A stretch of 64,000 nucleotides of DNA, from contig NZ_VCJR02000001.1 of the NCBI RefSeq assembly GCF_009712425.2, positions 1,368,001 through 1,432,000 of the forward strand. The letters are read 5' to 3'. The notes below the pieces were generated by a model. That model was not told the origin of the DNA and did no database searches. It saw nothing but the letters and a program-made list of their open reading frames with translations. Source of the stretch: Aquisalinus luteolus. GTDB taxonomy: Bacteria; Pseudomonadota; Alphaproteobacteria; Caulobacterales; Parvularculaceae. Of the stretch, positions 54,177-63,337 are shown one piece after another (position 1 is the stretch's first letter; every line of letters begins with the position of its first letter). The position numbers and the translations under genes are program-made.

Positions 54177-55337
54177 ATGAACAAGTCACCAGTCACAGAA
54201 GCCGCAGGTTCTCCAGAGCCAGAAACGTCTTTGAAGAACGACGCAGAAGCTCGCAAAACGGCTACCCATGTCCAGCACCTATATGGTGCGCGCGATAAGC
54301 GTGCCGCCCGCCATATGGCGCTCTGGCTCTTTGTCATCTGCGGGCTCGTCGCCGCCATCGTCACCGTCGGTGGTGCGACGCGGCTGACGGATTCAGGCCT
54401 GTCGATCACCGAATGGGACGTGATCATGGGTGCGTTCCCCCCGGTCGGTGAGCAGGGCTGGATGGAGGAGTTCGAGAAGTACCGCCAGATCCCCGAATAT
54501 CATCGCGTCAACAAGGGCATGAGCCTGGACGAGTTCAAGACGATCTACTGGTGGGAATGGGGACACCGCAATCTCGGCCGATTCATCGGTATGGCCTATC
54601 TCGTCCCCTGGCTGTTCTTCGTGTTCTCCGGCGCGATGAGGACCACAGCGCTGAAGGTGAAGACGGGCACCGGCATTGTACTCATTGGCCTGCAGGGCGC
54701 TCTCGGCTGGTACATGGTTTCTTCTGGTCTCGTCGACCGGGTCGATGTCAGCCAATACCGCCTTGCGGCGCATCTGGGGCTGGCCTTTTGTATTTTCGGC
54801 TATTTCCTCTGGCTCGCCTTCAATCTCAGTATGCAGAGCCGCGCCGGTGAGGTATTCGGCGACCGGCAGAAATTCTGGCTGGCAACGGTCCTGTTCGGCG
54901 GCCTGATGGCTGTGCAGATATTCCTCGGCGCGCTCGTCGCGGGGCTAAGGGCGGGCAAGGCTTATACTTCGTGGCCGCTGATGAATGGCGAGTTCTTTCC
55001 AAGCGGATATTTCTCCGCCAATCCCGGTTTCCATGACCTTTTCGAGACCATGGCAGCGGTCCAGTTCAATCACCGCATCGGTGCCTATCTGGTCTTCGCT
55101 GCAGCAATCGCGTTGTGGCTTTATATGGCGAAGGCCGGCAAGGCGTTCAGGAAACGGGCGGGGCTGATCGTCATGGGTGTCTTTTTCCAGATGCTGCTCG
55201 GCATATGGACCATCATGGCTGCGGTGCCTGTGTCTCTCGCCTTGCTGCACCAACTCGGCGCGCTCGCGCTGATCGCAGCGGTTCTTTACAACGCCTATCA
55301 CCTGAAAGCGCCGCTCGCGAAGTCAGCTGCCAGCTAA
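54177..55337 (+). CDS. ctaA: Heme A synthase (COX15/CtaA)
   Basis: 386 residues with eight membrane helices. 'GGATRLTDSGLSITEWDVIMGA', 'WWEWGHRNLGRFIGMAYL', 'HLGLAFCIFGYFLW' and 'VQFNHRIGAYLVF' contain the heme-ligand histidines of the type 2 enzymes. It oxidises heme O to heme A for cytochrome oxidase. ATG 54177 is taken; a longer GTG form at 54120 is possible. Its stop overlaps the convergent lipoprotein gene by four bases. Confidence 0.93.
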   Translation: MNKSPVTEAAGSPEPETSLKNDAEARKTATHVQHLYGARDKRAARHMALWLFVICGLVAAIVTVGGATRLTDSGLSITEWDVIMGAFPPVGEQGWMEEFEKYRQIPEYHRVNKGMSLDEFKTIYWWEWGHRNLGRFIGMAYLVPWLFFVFSGAMRTTALKVKTGTGIVLIGLQGALGWYMVSSGLVDRVDVSQYRLAAHLGLAFCIFGYFLWLAFNLSMQSRAGEVFGDRQKFWLATVLFGGLMAVQIFLGALVAGLRAGKAYTSWPLMNGEFFPSGYFSANPGFHDLFETMAAVQFNHRIGAYLVFAAAIALWLYMAKAGKAFRKRAGLIVMGVFFQMLLGIWTIMAAVPVSLALLHQLGALALIAAVLYNAYHLKAPLAKSAAS

Positions 55338-56602
55338 AGGTCCTCGAAATCGGGGACAGAGAAATTCAGTCCGGTGTCATCCACCTGTTCCGGCGGCTGT
55401 GTGATGTCACGGCGGTTCAGGACATCGGCCTCGAAAATCGTCCAGTTGCGCAGGGCGGTCGAAAGGGGCGCGAGCTTCAGCGTGCGTGCCTCATCGCTGC
55501 CGATCGTTGCCAGAACGCCCTTGCGATAAATACCGCCGAAATTCCCGCCATCGGCTGCAAACAGGCTGAGGCCGGAAACGCCATCGATGCCGCTCAGTGG
55601 CGAGACGGTGAAATAGCCCAGTTCCTCGCCGGTTTCGATATCATAGCCATAAAACCGCGCGTCCTCGTTCTGGTAGGAGACCAGGATCTGGCCCTGGCCG
55701 GTCTGTAAACTTGTCGCGATGCCGTTAACGTCAGAGGTCGGCAAGGTGGCGATCCTGTCCACGAATGGCTTGTCAGTCGGCTCTGATCCGCTGTTCGTTT
55801 CGTCACCGGTCCCGACCGCGACAAGCGTGCCCCTTCCGGTCGCGAAGACGATGATTCCATGGCTGTCATCGCCGGCACAGGCGATCGGCTGTGGCACGTT
55901 AACCCTGACAGGGGCGGAAACGGTGAGGCTTCCATCGGGATTCTGGTTTATGGAAGCATGACTTACGGTGTTTTCCTGACTTATGACCGCAATATTTACA
56001 ATGGCGGCATCAGCGCGGGAAGCGATACAGATCTGCACTGGTTCGCCCGGTAATTCGTCTGCTCCGGTCACTGTCCATTCGGAAAATGTCAGGGCCTCCT
56101 CATCGATATCGAAAAAGCGAAATCCGCTGGCTGAGTCATAGGCTGCGATGAGCGATTCATTGCCGCGCGACCAGTCTGGATAGGTGACGGCGAGACCGCC
56201 GACAAACGTTCCCGCGATGCTGTCCGGGCTGCCTTTTTCGAAATCGATCGCGATCAGCCCGGCCTCGCCATTGGCCGCCAGCACGGCGCCCTGATAGGCG
56301 ACCTTCGGATGGGCCCATAGCGCCAGGCCGTGCACCTCGCTGCCAAAACTGCCAAGCTCTGCCGTCACCGGGATGTCGGTTCGTACTGGCTCAGCAGTCT
56401 CGGTTGTTTCACCGGAGCTTTCTGTCTCTTCCGGAACAGACATCTCCTCAGGTGCCTGCTCTTCTGCTACCGGCTCCTCGCGGCTCTCTACTGCGATGTC
56501 TTCACTATATTCATCTCCGCCATCCTGCTGCTGGGAACAGGCAGCGAGCAAGGTGAGGAGGGCAGCAGTGCCAAAAAGAGAGCGGCTGGACGAAATTACC
56601 AT
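55334..56602 (-). CDS. Propeller-like lipoprotein, possibly phytase-like
   Basis: 422 residues. Lipobox LAAC is followed by a 45-residue linker very rich in Glu, Ser and Pro, then a beta-rich domain from about 75 on. Segments such as 'VHGLALWAHP', 'EAGLIAIDFEKG' and 'GIDGVSGLSLFAADGG' recall beta-propeller phytase-type (3-phytase) proteins, but I cannot confirm the calcium and phosphate residues. It is probably an outer-membrane or periplasmic lipoprotein. It is convergent with ctaA and divergent from rplM. Confidence 0.6.
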   Translation of the reverse strand: MVISSSRSLFGTAALLTLLAACSQQQDGGDEYSEDIAVESREEPVAEEQAPEEMSVPEETESSGETTETAEPVRTDIPVTAELGSFGSEVHGLALWAHPKVAYQGAVLAANGEAGLIAIDFEKGSPDSIAGTFVGGLAVTYPDWSRGNESLIAAYDSASGFRFFDIDEEALTFSEWTVTGADELPGEPVQICIASRADAAIVNIAVISQENTVSHASINQNPDGSLTVSAPVRVNVPQPIACAGDDSHGIIVFATGRGTLVAVGTGDETNSGSEPTDKPFVDRIATLPTSDVNGIATSLQTGQGQILVSYQNEDARFYGYDIETGEELGYFTVSPLSGIDGVSGLSLFAADGGNFGGIYRKGVLATIGSDEARTLKLAPLSTALRNWTIFEADVLNRRDITQPPEQVDDTGLNFSVPDFEDL

Positions 56603-56755
56603 GAAACAAGGTCCTGATTCTGATGGGAAATTTATGTGGTATCTATTTACCGCACATAAAGAGGGTTGTTTTTCCTGCTTTTTTCACAAAGACATTGACT
56701 TGAACGGCCATATCTATAAAAGCCGCTTCTCCAAACTTCAAACAGGATACACATC

Positions 56756-57223
56756 ATGAAAACCTATAACGCCAAAATGGCGGAAGTAGAAAAGAAATGG
56801 GTCGTGATCGACGCCGAGGGTCTCGTCGTCGGCCGTCTCGCTTCCCTGGTGGCGATGCGCCTGCGTGGCAAGCACCTGCCGATCTACACGCCGAACGTCG
56901 ATTGCGGTGACTATGTCATCATCGTCAACGCCGATAAAGTGGTCTTCACCGGCAAGAAACGCACCGACAAGAAATATTTCTGGCACACCGGCTATCCCGG
57001 CGGCATCAAGGAACGCACCGCGGACAAGATCCTCGACGGTCGCTTCCCCGAGCGTGTCATCAAGAAGGCCGTTGAGCGCATGTTGCCGAAAGAAAGCCCG
57101 CTGGCCCGCCAGCAGCTTGGCAACCTGAAGGTCTATGCCGGCCCGAACCATCCGCATGAAGCCCAGCAGCCTCAAGCGCTGGATATTGCATCCATGAACG
57201 AAAAGAACACGCTGCGCGGCTAA
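56756..57223 (+). CDS. rplM: 50S ribosomal protein L13
   Basis: 155 residues. '[17 protein letters not shown]', '[20 protein letters not shown]' and '[13 protein letters not shown]' are L13 signatures. It is an early assembly protein of the 50S subunit. The 153-base region upstream is A/T-rich, with TTGACT at 56695 and TATAAA at 56715 (short 14-base spacing). rpsI follows after 12 bases. Confidence 0.97.
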   Translation: MKTYNAKMAEVEKKWVVIDAEGLVVGRLASLVAMRLRGKHLPIYTPNVDCGDYVIIVNADKVVFTGKKRTDKKYFWHTGYPGGIKERTADKILDGRFPERVIKKAVERMLPKESPLARQQLGNLKVYAGPNHPHEAQQPQALDIASMNEKNTLRG

Positions 57224-57235
57224 AGGAATATCACG

Positions 57236-57727
57236 ATGAGCGAAACGAACACTCTTGAAGACCTGAAAGACGTCGCCGCTGCCGCTGGCATGACTGGCGC
57301 TCCGGAAGAAGAAACCGTTGCCGAGCCGAAGATCGACGAGCATGGCCGCGCCTATGCCACAGGCAAGCGTAAGACGGCTGTTGCCCGCGTCTGGATCAAG
57401 CCGGGCAATGGCAAGATCATCGTCAACCACAAGGACCACACCGAATATTTCGGTCGTCCGGTCCTGCAGATGATCATCAAGCAGCCGCTGGTTGCCGCTG
57501 AGCGCAATGACCAGTTTGACATCTACTGCACCGTCAAGGGCTCTGGCCCGTCCGGTCAGGCCGGTGCCGTGCGTCATGGCATCTCCCGCGCGCTCACCTA
57601 TTACGAGCCGGGCCTGCGCAGCGTCCTGAAAAAAGGCGGGTTCCTGACCCGCGACTCCCGCGCCGTCGAGCGGAAGAAATACGGCAAGGCGAAAGCCCGT
57701 CGTTCCTTCCAGTTCTCCAAGCGCTAG
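57236..57727 (+). CDS. rpsI: 30S ribosomal protein S9
   Basis: 163 residues. About 40 extra N-terminal residues, as usual in alphaproteobacteria, precede '[21 protein letters not shown]' (in parts); the C-terminus is '[17 protein letters not shown]', whose terminal arginine touches P-site tRNA. It forms the classical rplM-rpsI operon and is followed by two terminators. Confidence 0.97.
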   Translation: MSETNTLEDLKDVAAAAGMTGAPEEETVAEPKIDEHGRAYATGKRKTAVARVWIKPGNGKIIVNHKDHTEYFGRPVLQMIIKQPLVAAERNDQFDIYCTVKGSGPSGQAGAVRHGISRALTYYEPGLRSVLKKGGFLTRDSRAVERKKYGKAKARRSFQFSKR

Positions 57728-57743
57728 AGCTTTACGCCTTATG

Positions 57744-57772
57744 GAAAACCCCGCCTTCGAGCGGGGTTTTTT
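57744..57772 (+). terminator. Rho-independent terminator of rplM-rpsI
   Basis: AACCCCGC and GCGGGGTT form an eight-base stem around a short loop and are followed by six thymines, 17 bases after the rpsI stop. Confidence 0.9.
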
Positions 57773-57804
57773 ATTGCCCCGATCTCAACGTCTGCATCTA
57801 CAAA

Positions 57805-57833
57805 GAAAGCCCCGCTCGTCAGCGGGGCTTTTG
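57805..57833. terminator. Second terminator, probably for the minus-strand small gene
   Basis: AAGCCCCGCT and AGCGGGGCTT pair perfectly around a four-base loop. Read on the minus strand it follows the stop of the small gene at 57878 by about 45 bases; on the plus strand it backs up the rpsI terminator. Confidence 0.8.
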
Positions 57834-57877
57834 TTCGTTGCCTGATGGGTTTCTGGGGTAGGCAGGCAACGGAAGCG

Positions 57878-58066
57878 TTACTCGGCCGTCCTTGTGCGGA
57901 TCATGGTTGTGTATCGGGTCGCGCCGTCGGCAGAAAAGCCGGAAGAGGACGCGCTGCCTGCGTTGCGCAGCTGTCGGAAAATGTTCTCGGCGATGGTACG
58001 GCGTCGCTGCGGCGAAGCGGCGAGTTTTTCGTAAATCTCTCTCGTGGCAGACTTGTTTCCTGACAT
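57878..58066 (-). CDS. Small protein (62 aa), unknown, behind a CtrA-type box
   Basis: A 62-residue frame beginning MSGNKSATREIYEKLAAS and ending in a Thr/Arg-rich tail. The start has an excellent ribosome site, AGGAGG, six bases upstream, which strongly supports translation. Residues 8-36 could form one amphipathic helix with several arginines; there is no membrane segment or known motif. A full CtrA box lies about 60 bases upstream, and a terminator follows. The protein may be a small regulator or adaptor, but nothing proves that. Confidence 0.65.
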   Translation of the reverse strand: MSGNKSATREIYEKLAASPQRRRTIAENIFRQLRNAGSASSSGFSADGATRYTTMIRTRTAE

Positions 58067-58124
58067 GGCACCCTCCTGAAAAAGAAGATCAAGACCATGA
58101 TCAGTAAGCGACGATTCGAGATCG

Positions 58125-58141
58125 TTAACAATTCATTAACC
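58125..58141. promoter_or_regulatory. CtrA box (TTAA-N7-TTAACC)
   Basis: TTAACAATTCATTAACC matches the CtrA consensus TTAA-N7-TTAAC of alphaproteobacteria in both halves. It is 59 bases upstream of the small gene's ATG (minus strand). A GATTC (GANTC, the CcrM methylation site) lies at 58113-58117, between the box and the gene. Confidence 0.65.
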
Positions 58142-58164
58142 AATTGGGAATGTGGAAAACAGGT

Positions 58165-60207
58165 TCAGACGGCTGTCACTTTTACATAAGAGCCGGGCGC
58201 ATCCTCGATCACCTTCAGCTTGCCATCGCCTGGGGTGCGGGCAGGGACGGTGCCGGGGCTGACTTCGTTCAGCCATTCCATCCAGTAGGGCCACCAGGAA
58301 TAATCGTGCCGGGTCGCACCTTCGACCCAGTCTTCCATCGTCTCCGGCAGGTCCGTATTGGTCGAGTAGTGGTACTTGCGCCGGTCCGGGTGGTTGACGA
58401 CCCCGGCAATATGGCCGGAGCCTGCCAGCATGAACTGCGTCGGCCCGCCGTAAAGCCGCGCCGACCGGTAGATGGAGCGAGGCGGCGCGATATGGTCTTT
58501 CTCGCCGGCCTGCATGAAGATCGGAATCTTCACCTTGCCGAGATCGAGGCGGACATTGTCGAGCACCAATTCGCCTTCTGACAGGCGGTTATTCTGGTAG
58601 AATTCGCGCAGGTAGAAAAGATAAACCTCTTTCGACATGCCGGTCGAATCGGAATTCCAGTAGAGCAGGTCGAATTGCTTCGGCTCTTTTCCCTTGAGGT
58701 AATTATCAATGTACACGGACCATATCAGGTCCACGGGCCGCAGCATGTTGAAGGTCTTGCTCATGGCGGAGGCTTCCATGACACCCCCCGCTGCATCGAT
58801 CTGCTTTTCAAGGTTGGCTATCTGCTGTTCGTCGATGAACAGCAAGAGTTCGCCAGCTTCCCGGAAATCCATCTGTGCGGTGAAGAAGGTGGCAGACTGG
58901 ATGCGGTCGTCTTTCTTGGCCGCCATATAGGCGAGGGTGCAGCCGAGCAGGGTGCCGCCGATGCAATAGCCGATGGTATCCACCTGTTTTTCACCAGTGG
59001 CTTTCTCAACCGCTTCCAGCGCGCCGAAGATGCCTTCATGCATGTAGTCGGAGAAGCTCTTGTGCGCGAGGTCCGTCCCCGGATTGACCCATGAGATGAC
59101 GAATACGGTTCGGCCCTGGTCGACCAGCCAGCGGATCAACGACGTGTCGGGCTGCAGGTCGAGAATATAGAACTTGTTGATCCAGGGCGGGATGATCAGC
59201 ATCGGCCGTGTCGCGACTTCATCCGTCGTCGGCGAATACTGGATGAGCTGCATCAGGTCGTTTTGATAGACGACCTTGCCCGGTGTCGTCGCCAGGTTCT
59301 CGCCGACCTTGAAATAGTCCATGTCGGCCTGCTTCATCATCAATTCGCCATGGCCGCGCTCCATGTCGTCGATGAAGTTGCGGAAGCCGCGCAGGAAATT
59401 CTCGCCGCGCGTCTTCATCGCTTCCTCGATCACTTCCGGATTGGTCGTGGCGAAATTGGTCGGCGCCATCGCGGCAAGGAACTGCTCCATATAGAAGCTC
59501 GCCTTTCGCCGCGTATGCTCGTCGACACCCTCAGCCTTGTTGACCAGTTCGCGCGCCCATTTGCACTGGATCAGGTAAGACTGCTTCAGGTAATCAAGCG
59601 TCTGGTTTTCGGACCAGGCCGGGTGTGAAAAGCGCCGGTCGCCGGCATGGGGCTCGACGATCGGATCGACATCCTTGCCGGTTGCCTTCTTGGCCATGGA
59701 TTCGGCGAGGCGAGCTGTGTCCTCCCACATGCCGAACTGCATGCGCATGACATTGTATGGGTCAGAAAACACATTGGTGAACACATCCGCCATCGTGTCC
59801 TGCATGTTCAGCGGATCGTTGGGTGCCTGAACGCGCTTGCGGCCTTTCGAGGCGCGCTGCTCAACCATGCCGGACAGGATGCCCTGACCCTTTTCCTGCA
59901 GCTCGGTGACATAGCTCGCCATCGTCTCGTAATCGCTGAACAGCTTGTCTTTCGACTGGCCTGACGAGGCTGCCTTGGCGACTTGTTCAGCTGCAGGCTT
60001 GGCCTCATCTGCCTGCCTTGGTGTGTCATGGGCTGGTTTGTGAGTCGTTTTCGCCTTGCCGGAGCCTGCCTTCTTGCGCCCCGATGTGGCTTTCGCAGGT
60101 TCTTCGGAGGATTTCCCTGCCTCACCTGAAGACGATTTCTTCTTTTTAACCGGTTTTTTGGCCGTTTCGGTCTCTTTGCCGGTGTTTTTTTTCATTCTGT
60201 CGGTCAT
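58165..60207 (-). CDS. phaC: Class I poly(3-hydroxyalkanoate) polymerase with long basic N-terminus
   Basis: 680 residues. The alpha/beta-hydrolase core has the lipase-like box GYCIGG with catalytic Cys415, an aspartate in 'AGEKDHIAPP' and a histidine in 'GSGHIAGVVNHP'; the C-terminal 'WVEGATRHDYSWWPYWMEWL' (in parts) is typical. It polymerises (R)-3-hydroxyacyl-CoA on granules. About 85 N-terminal residues rich in Lys, Ser, Ala, Pro and Glu precede the usual start. ATG 60207 or 60195 is possible; no clear ribosome site. phaR and phaP are not visible here. Confidence 0.95.
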   Translation of the reverse strand: MTDRMKKNTGKETETAKKPVKKKKSSSGEAGKSSEEPAKATSGRKKAGSGKAKTTHKPAHDTPRQADEAKPAAEQVAKAASSGQSKDKLFSDYETMASYVTELQEKGQGILSGMVEQRASKGRKRVQAPNDPLNMQDTMADVFTNVFSDPYNVMRMQFGMWEDTARLAESMAKKATGKDVDPIVEPHAGDRRFSHPAWSENQTLDYLKQSYLIQCKWARELVNKAEGVDEHTRRKASFYMEQFLAAMAPTNFATTNPEVIEEAMKTRGENFLRGFRNFIDDMERGHGELMMKQADMDYFKVGENLATTPGKVVYQNDLMQLIQYSPTTDEVATRPMLIIPPWINKFYILDLQPDTSLIRWLVDQGRTVFVISWVNPGTDLAHKSFSDYMHEGIFGALEAVEKATGEKQVDTIGYCIGGTLLGCTLAYMAAKKDDRIQSATFFTAQMDFREAGELLLFIDEQQIANLEKQIDAAGGVMEASAMSKTFNMLRPVDLIWSVYIDNYLKGKEPKQFDLLYWNSDSTGMSKEVYLFYLREFYQNNRLSEGELVLDNVRLDLGKVKIPIFMQAGEKDHIAPPRSIYRSARLYGGPTQFMLAGSGHIAGVVNHPDRRKYHYSTNTDLPETMEDWVEGATRHDYSWWPYWMEWLNEVSPGTVPARTPGDGKLKVIEDAPGSYVKVTAV

Positions 60208-60274
60208 GAGAACTTATTTTTGTCTATGTCTTGGTGTAAGCAGGAAACATTAGATAAGACGGATTCTCGATCAT

Positions 60275-60736
60275 ATGCTTGCCAGATCCAGCCTTTATGT
60301 AGCCGCCCTTGCTCTTCTCGCTAGTGGTTGTAGCAGCATACCGGCACTTGGCGAAAGGGACGGCGCATATCAGAGCGAAAATCAGGCGTTTGCCGAGGTC
60401 GAACAGCGCCAGGATCTGCGTTTCCCCGTTCTCTCGCAACAACCGAATACCCGTCCGGAGAAGGACACGCCAGAGGTCGTCGAGGCACAATACGCATCCC
60501 TGATGGCACAGCATGACATGCTCTCCACCCAGGTGGAGCAGGATATTGCCCGTGCCAAGGCGGAGCGCCAGCAAACCGTCGTGATCACGGTTAAAGGCAA
60601 AAAGGTGGAGTTACCCATCGAGGTGGCCATCGCGCGGCTGGAGGCCGCAAAGCAGGCCGACCAGGCAGCGGCGAAGAGGCAGACCAGCCAGCCACTGCCC
60701 AAGCTGGGCGGCAAGCCACCAAAGAGCGACCGCTAG
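60275..60736 (+). CDS. Putative lipoprotein of unknown function
   Basis: 153 residues with lipobox LASGC (Cys19) after a hydrophobic signal, then a mostly helical, Gln/Glu/Ala-rich body with 'AKAERQQTVVITVKGKKVELP' (in parts) and a basic tail ending 'KPPKSDR'. No family is recognised. It starts 67 bases divergently from phaC and precedes the aminotransferase gene by 45 bases. Confidence 0.72.
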   Translation: MLARSSLYVAALALLASGCSSIPALGERDGAYQSENQAFAEVEQRQDLRFPVLSQQPNTRPEKDTPEVVEAQYASLMAQHDMLSTQVEQDIARAKAERQQTVVITVKGKKVELPIEVAIARLEAAKQADQAAAKRQTSQPLPKLGGKPPKSDR

Positions 60737-60781
60737 ACTGTCGCCTTGAACAGACATTTTTTTTCACAAGACGTGATTCAC

Positions 60782-61966
60782 ATGACAGAAGATTTTTATC
60801 GTATCCAGCGCTTGCCTCCGTATGTTTTCGAGGAGGTCAACAAGCTGAAGGCCCAATTGCGCGGGCAGGGGCGCGACGTTATCGATTTCGGCATGGGCAA
60901 CCCTGATATGCCGACGCCACAGCACATTACCGACAAGCTGATCGAAACCGTGCGCAAGCCGAAGACGAACCGCTATTCGGCGTCCAAGGGCATCAACGGC
61001 CTGCGCAAGTCGATTTCCCGCTATTATGAGCGCCGCTTCCGGGTGAAGCTGAACCCCGATACGCAGGTCGTCGCTACGCTGGGCTCCAAGGAAGGCTTTG
61101 CCAACCTCGCCCAGGCGATCACCGGACCGGGCGATGTCATCCTCGCGCCGAACCCGGCCTATCCGATCCATGCCTATGGTTTCATCATCGCCGGCGGCCT
61201 GATCCAGGCGATCAACGCGCCGGACCCGGAAACCTATCTGTCGGGCGTCGCCCATGCTTTGGAAAATGTCCTGCCAAAGCCGAAGGCAGTCGTCATCAAC
61301 TATCCGTCGAACCCGACGGCACAGATGGTCGGTCTTGATTTCTACAAGGACGCTGTCGCGCTTGCCCGCAAGCATGACACGCTGATCCTGTCCGACCTCG
61401 CCTATTCGGAAATCTATTTCGATGAGCCGGCGGTGTCGCTGCTGGAAGTGCCGGGTGCCCTCGACATTGCCGTCGAGGTCAACTCGCTGTCGAAGACCTA
61501 TTCCATGGCTGGCTGGCGCGTGGGCATGGCCGTTGGTAACGAGCGGATGATCAAGGCGCTCGCCCGGGTCAAATCCTATCTCGATTATGGTGCCTATACG
61601 CCTATCCAGGTCGCAGCCGCTGCCGCGCTCGACGGGCCGCAGGACTGCGTCGATGATATCCGCGCGATCTACAAGGGCCGCCGTGATACGCTGGTCAAGA
61701 GCTTCGCCAATGCAGGCTGGGACATTCCTGTGCCGCCGGCATCCATGTTCGCTTGGGCACCCGTGCCGGAGAAATATGCCCATATGGGCTCGCTCGCCTT
61801 CTCCAAGATGCTGATGGAAGAGGCCGACGTCGCCGTCGCTCCGGGCGTCGGCTTCGGTGAAGCGGGTGAGGGCTTCGTGCGCATCGGTCTCGTAGAGAAC
61901 GAACAGCGCATCCGGCAGGCGGCAAGAAATATCAAACAGCTTCTAGCCAGACGCTCCGCCGCCTGA
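60782..61966 (+). CDS. alaC: Class I/II aminotransferase, AlaC-like
   Basis: 394 residues. PLP enzyme with Lys238 in 'NSLSKTYSMAGWRVGM'; 'GMGNPDMPTP', 'NYPSNPTAQMV' and 'RIGLVENEQRIRQAARNI' match the AlaC/YfdZ-type alanine aminotransferase group, which interconverts pyruvate and alanine; relatives are also annotated as LL-diaminopimelate aminotransferases. ATG 60782 is chosen; the upstream TTG at 60746 is less likely. hom follows after 46 bases, an order seen in other alphaproteobacteria. Confidence 0.88.
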   Translation: MTEDFYRIQRLPPYVFEEVNKLKAQLRGQGRDVIDFGMGNPDMPTPQHITDKLIETVRKPKTNRYSASKGINGLRKSISRYYERRFRVKLNPDTQVVATLGSKEGFANLAQAITGPGDVILAPNPAYPIHAYGFIIAGGLIQAINAPDPETYLSGVAHALENVLPKPKAVVINYPSNPTAQMVGLDFYKDAVALARKHDTLILSDLAYSEIYFDEPAVSLLEVPGALDIAVEVNSLSKTYSMAGWRVGMAVGNERMIKALARVKSYLDYGAYTPIQVAAAAALDGPQDCVDDIRAIYKGRRDTLVKSFANAGWDIPVPPASMFAWAPVPEKYAHMGSLAFSKMLMEEADVAVAPGVGFGEAGEGFVRIGLVENEQRIRQAARNIKQLLARRSAA

Positions 61967-62012
61967 TAAGGCCTTCCATTTAACAGGAATGTCTAAAAGG
62001 AAGGTATTTTCG

Positions 62013-63320
62013 ATGACAAAGTTGCGCGTTGGCGTTGCTGGCCTCGGTGTTGTTGGCGGCGGGTTGCTGTCCATTCTCATGCACAAAAGCGAGCGTTTTG
62101 ACCGCGCCGGCATTGAGGTGGAAATTGCCGGCATCAGCGCCCGCAACCGCCATCGCGACCGAGGCGTGACGCTTGATGGCATCGAATGGTATGATGACCC
62201 GGTCGAGCTTGCGCGCTCGGACATCGATATCTTCATCGAACTCGTTGGCGGGGCCGATGGGACGGCCCGCGCGGCGGTCGAAGCGGCAATCTCCGCTGGC
62301 AAGCATGTCATCACTGCCAACAAGGCGCTGATCGCCGAGCACGGCCTGCATCTGGCTCGTCTCGCCGAACAGAAGGGTGTCTCCCTTTTCTATGAGGCCG
62401 CCGTGGCAGCAGGCATCCCGGCGATCCATTCCCTGCGGGGCGGCGCGGCGGCGAGCTCGATCAACCGCATCGTCGGCATCCTGAACGGCACCTGCAATTA
62501 CATGCTGACGCAGATGGCAGAGACAGGCGCGACCTATGAGGCGGCGCTACAGGAAGCCCAGCGGCTCGGCTATGCAGAGGCAGATCCGACCTTCGATGTC
62601 GGCGGCTTCGATGCGGCCCACAAGCTGTGCATCTTGGCCATCATCGGCTTCGATGCCGCGGTCGACTTCAAGACGATCTCCATCTCCGGCATTCAGAAGA
62701 TAACGGCGGAAGACATCGCCGCGGCAAAGCAGCTCAACTATCGCATCAGGCTGCTCGGCATTGCGACGCGCGCGGAAAGCGGGCTGGAACTCAGCGTTCA
62801 CCCGGCATTGGTTGATGAGGAAGACCCAATTGCACGCGCTGCCGGACCGGACAATGTCCTCGTCTTTGAGGGCGACCCGATAGGCCGTATACAGATTTCC
62901 GGGCCGGGTGCCGGTGCCGGTCCGACAGCCTCCGCTGTTGCCGCTGATATCGTTACCATAGCCCGTGGTGGCGGCGGGCCTGTTTTCAATGCACCGGCAG
63001 GCCGGTTGCGTGATCTGAAGGTTATCGACCCGGAACGCCAGACGGGCCGGTTCTACCTGCGTATTACATTGAAAGACGTACCCGGTGCCATTGCGGCAAT
63101 TACGGACACGCTGGCGAAGAACGATATCTCCATCGACAGCCTGTTGCAGCCTTCCGTCGAAGCGGCATTGAAGAAGCACCAGCCTGCCGATAGTGCTACG
63201 CTTGTCCTGACGACGCATGCGACCTCAGCTGCTAAAATGTACAGTGTCGCGCGCGAAATCAGCGAAAAATCATTTGTATCCGGAGTGCCATCCGTTATTC
63301 GTATTGAAGATTTTCAATAG
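62013..63320 (+). CDS. hom: Homoserine dehydrogenase
   Basis: 435 residues. The NAD(P)-binding start is 'LRVGVAGLGVVGGGLL', followed by 'GKHVITANKALIAEHG', the catalytic region 'INRIVGILNGTCNYML' and 'LGYAEADPTFDVGGFDAAHKL' (in parts). The C-terminal 80 residues form an ACT domain that can bind threonine. The enzyme reduces aspartate semialdehyde to homoserine for threonine and methionine. AGGAAGG lies upstream of ATG 62013. glpX follows after 17 bases. Confidence 0.95.
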   Translation: MTKLRVGVAGLGVVGGGLLSILMHKSERFDRAGIEVEIAGISARNRHRDRGVTLDGIEWYDDPVELARSDIDIFIELVGGADGTARAAVEAAISAGKHVITANKALIAEHGLHLARLAEQKGVSLFYEAAVAAGIPAIHSLRGGAAASSINRIVGILNGTCNYMLTQMAETGATYEAALQEAQRLGYAEADPTFDVGGFDAAHKLCILAIIGFDAAVDFKTISISGIQKITAEDIAAAKQLNYRIRLLGIATRAESGLELSVHPALVDEEDPIARAAGPDNVLVFEGDPIGRIQISGPGAGAGPTASAVAADIVTIARGGGGPVFNAPAGRLRDLKVIDPERQTGRFYLRITLKDVPGAIAAITDTLAKNDISIDSLLQPSVEAALKKHQPADSATLVLTTHATSAAKMYSVAREISEKSFVSGVPSVIRIEDFQ

Positions 63321-63337
63321 AATGACGGAGAGAGCTC

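Noticed and set aside
56695-56720. TTGACT / TATAAA as the rplM promoter
   Set aside because: The 14-base spacing is too short for a standard sigma70 promoter, so it is mentioned but not listed as a site.
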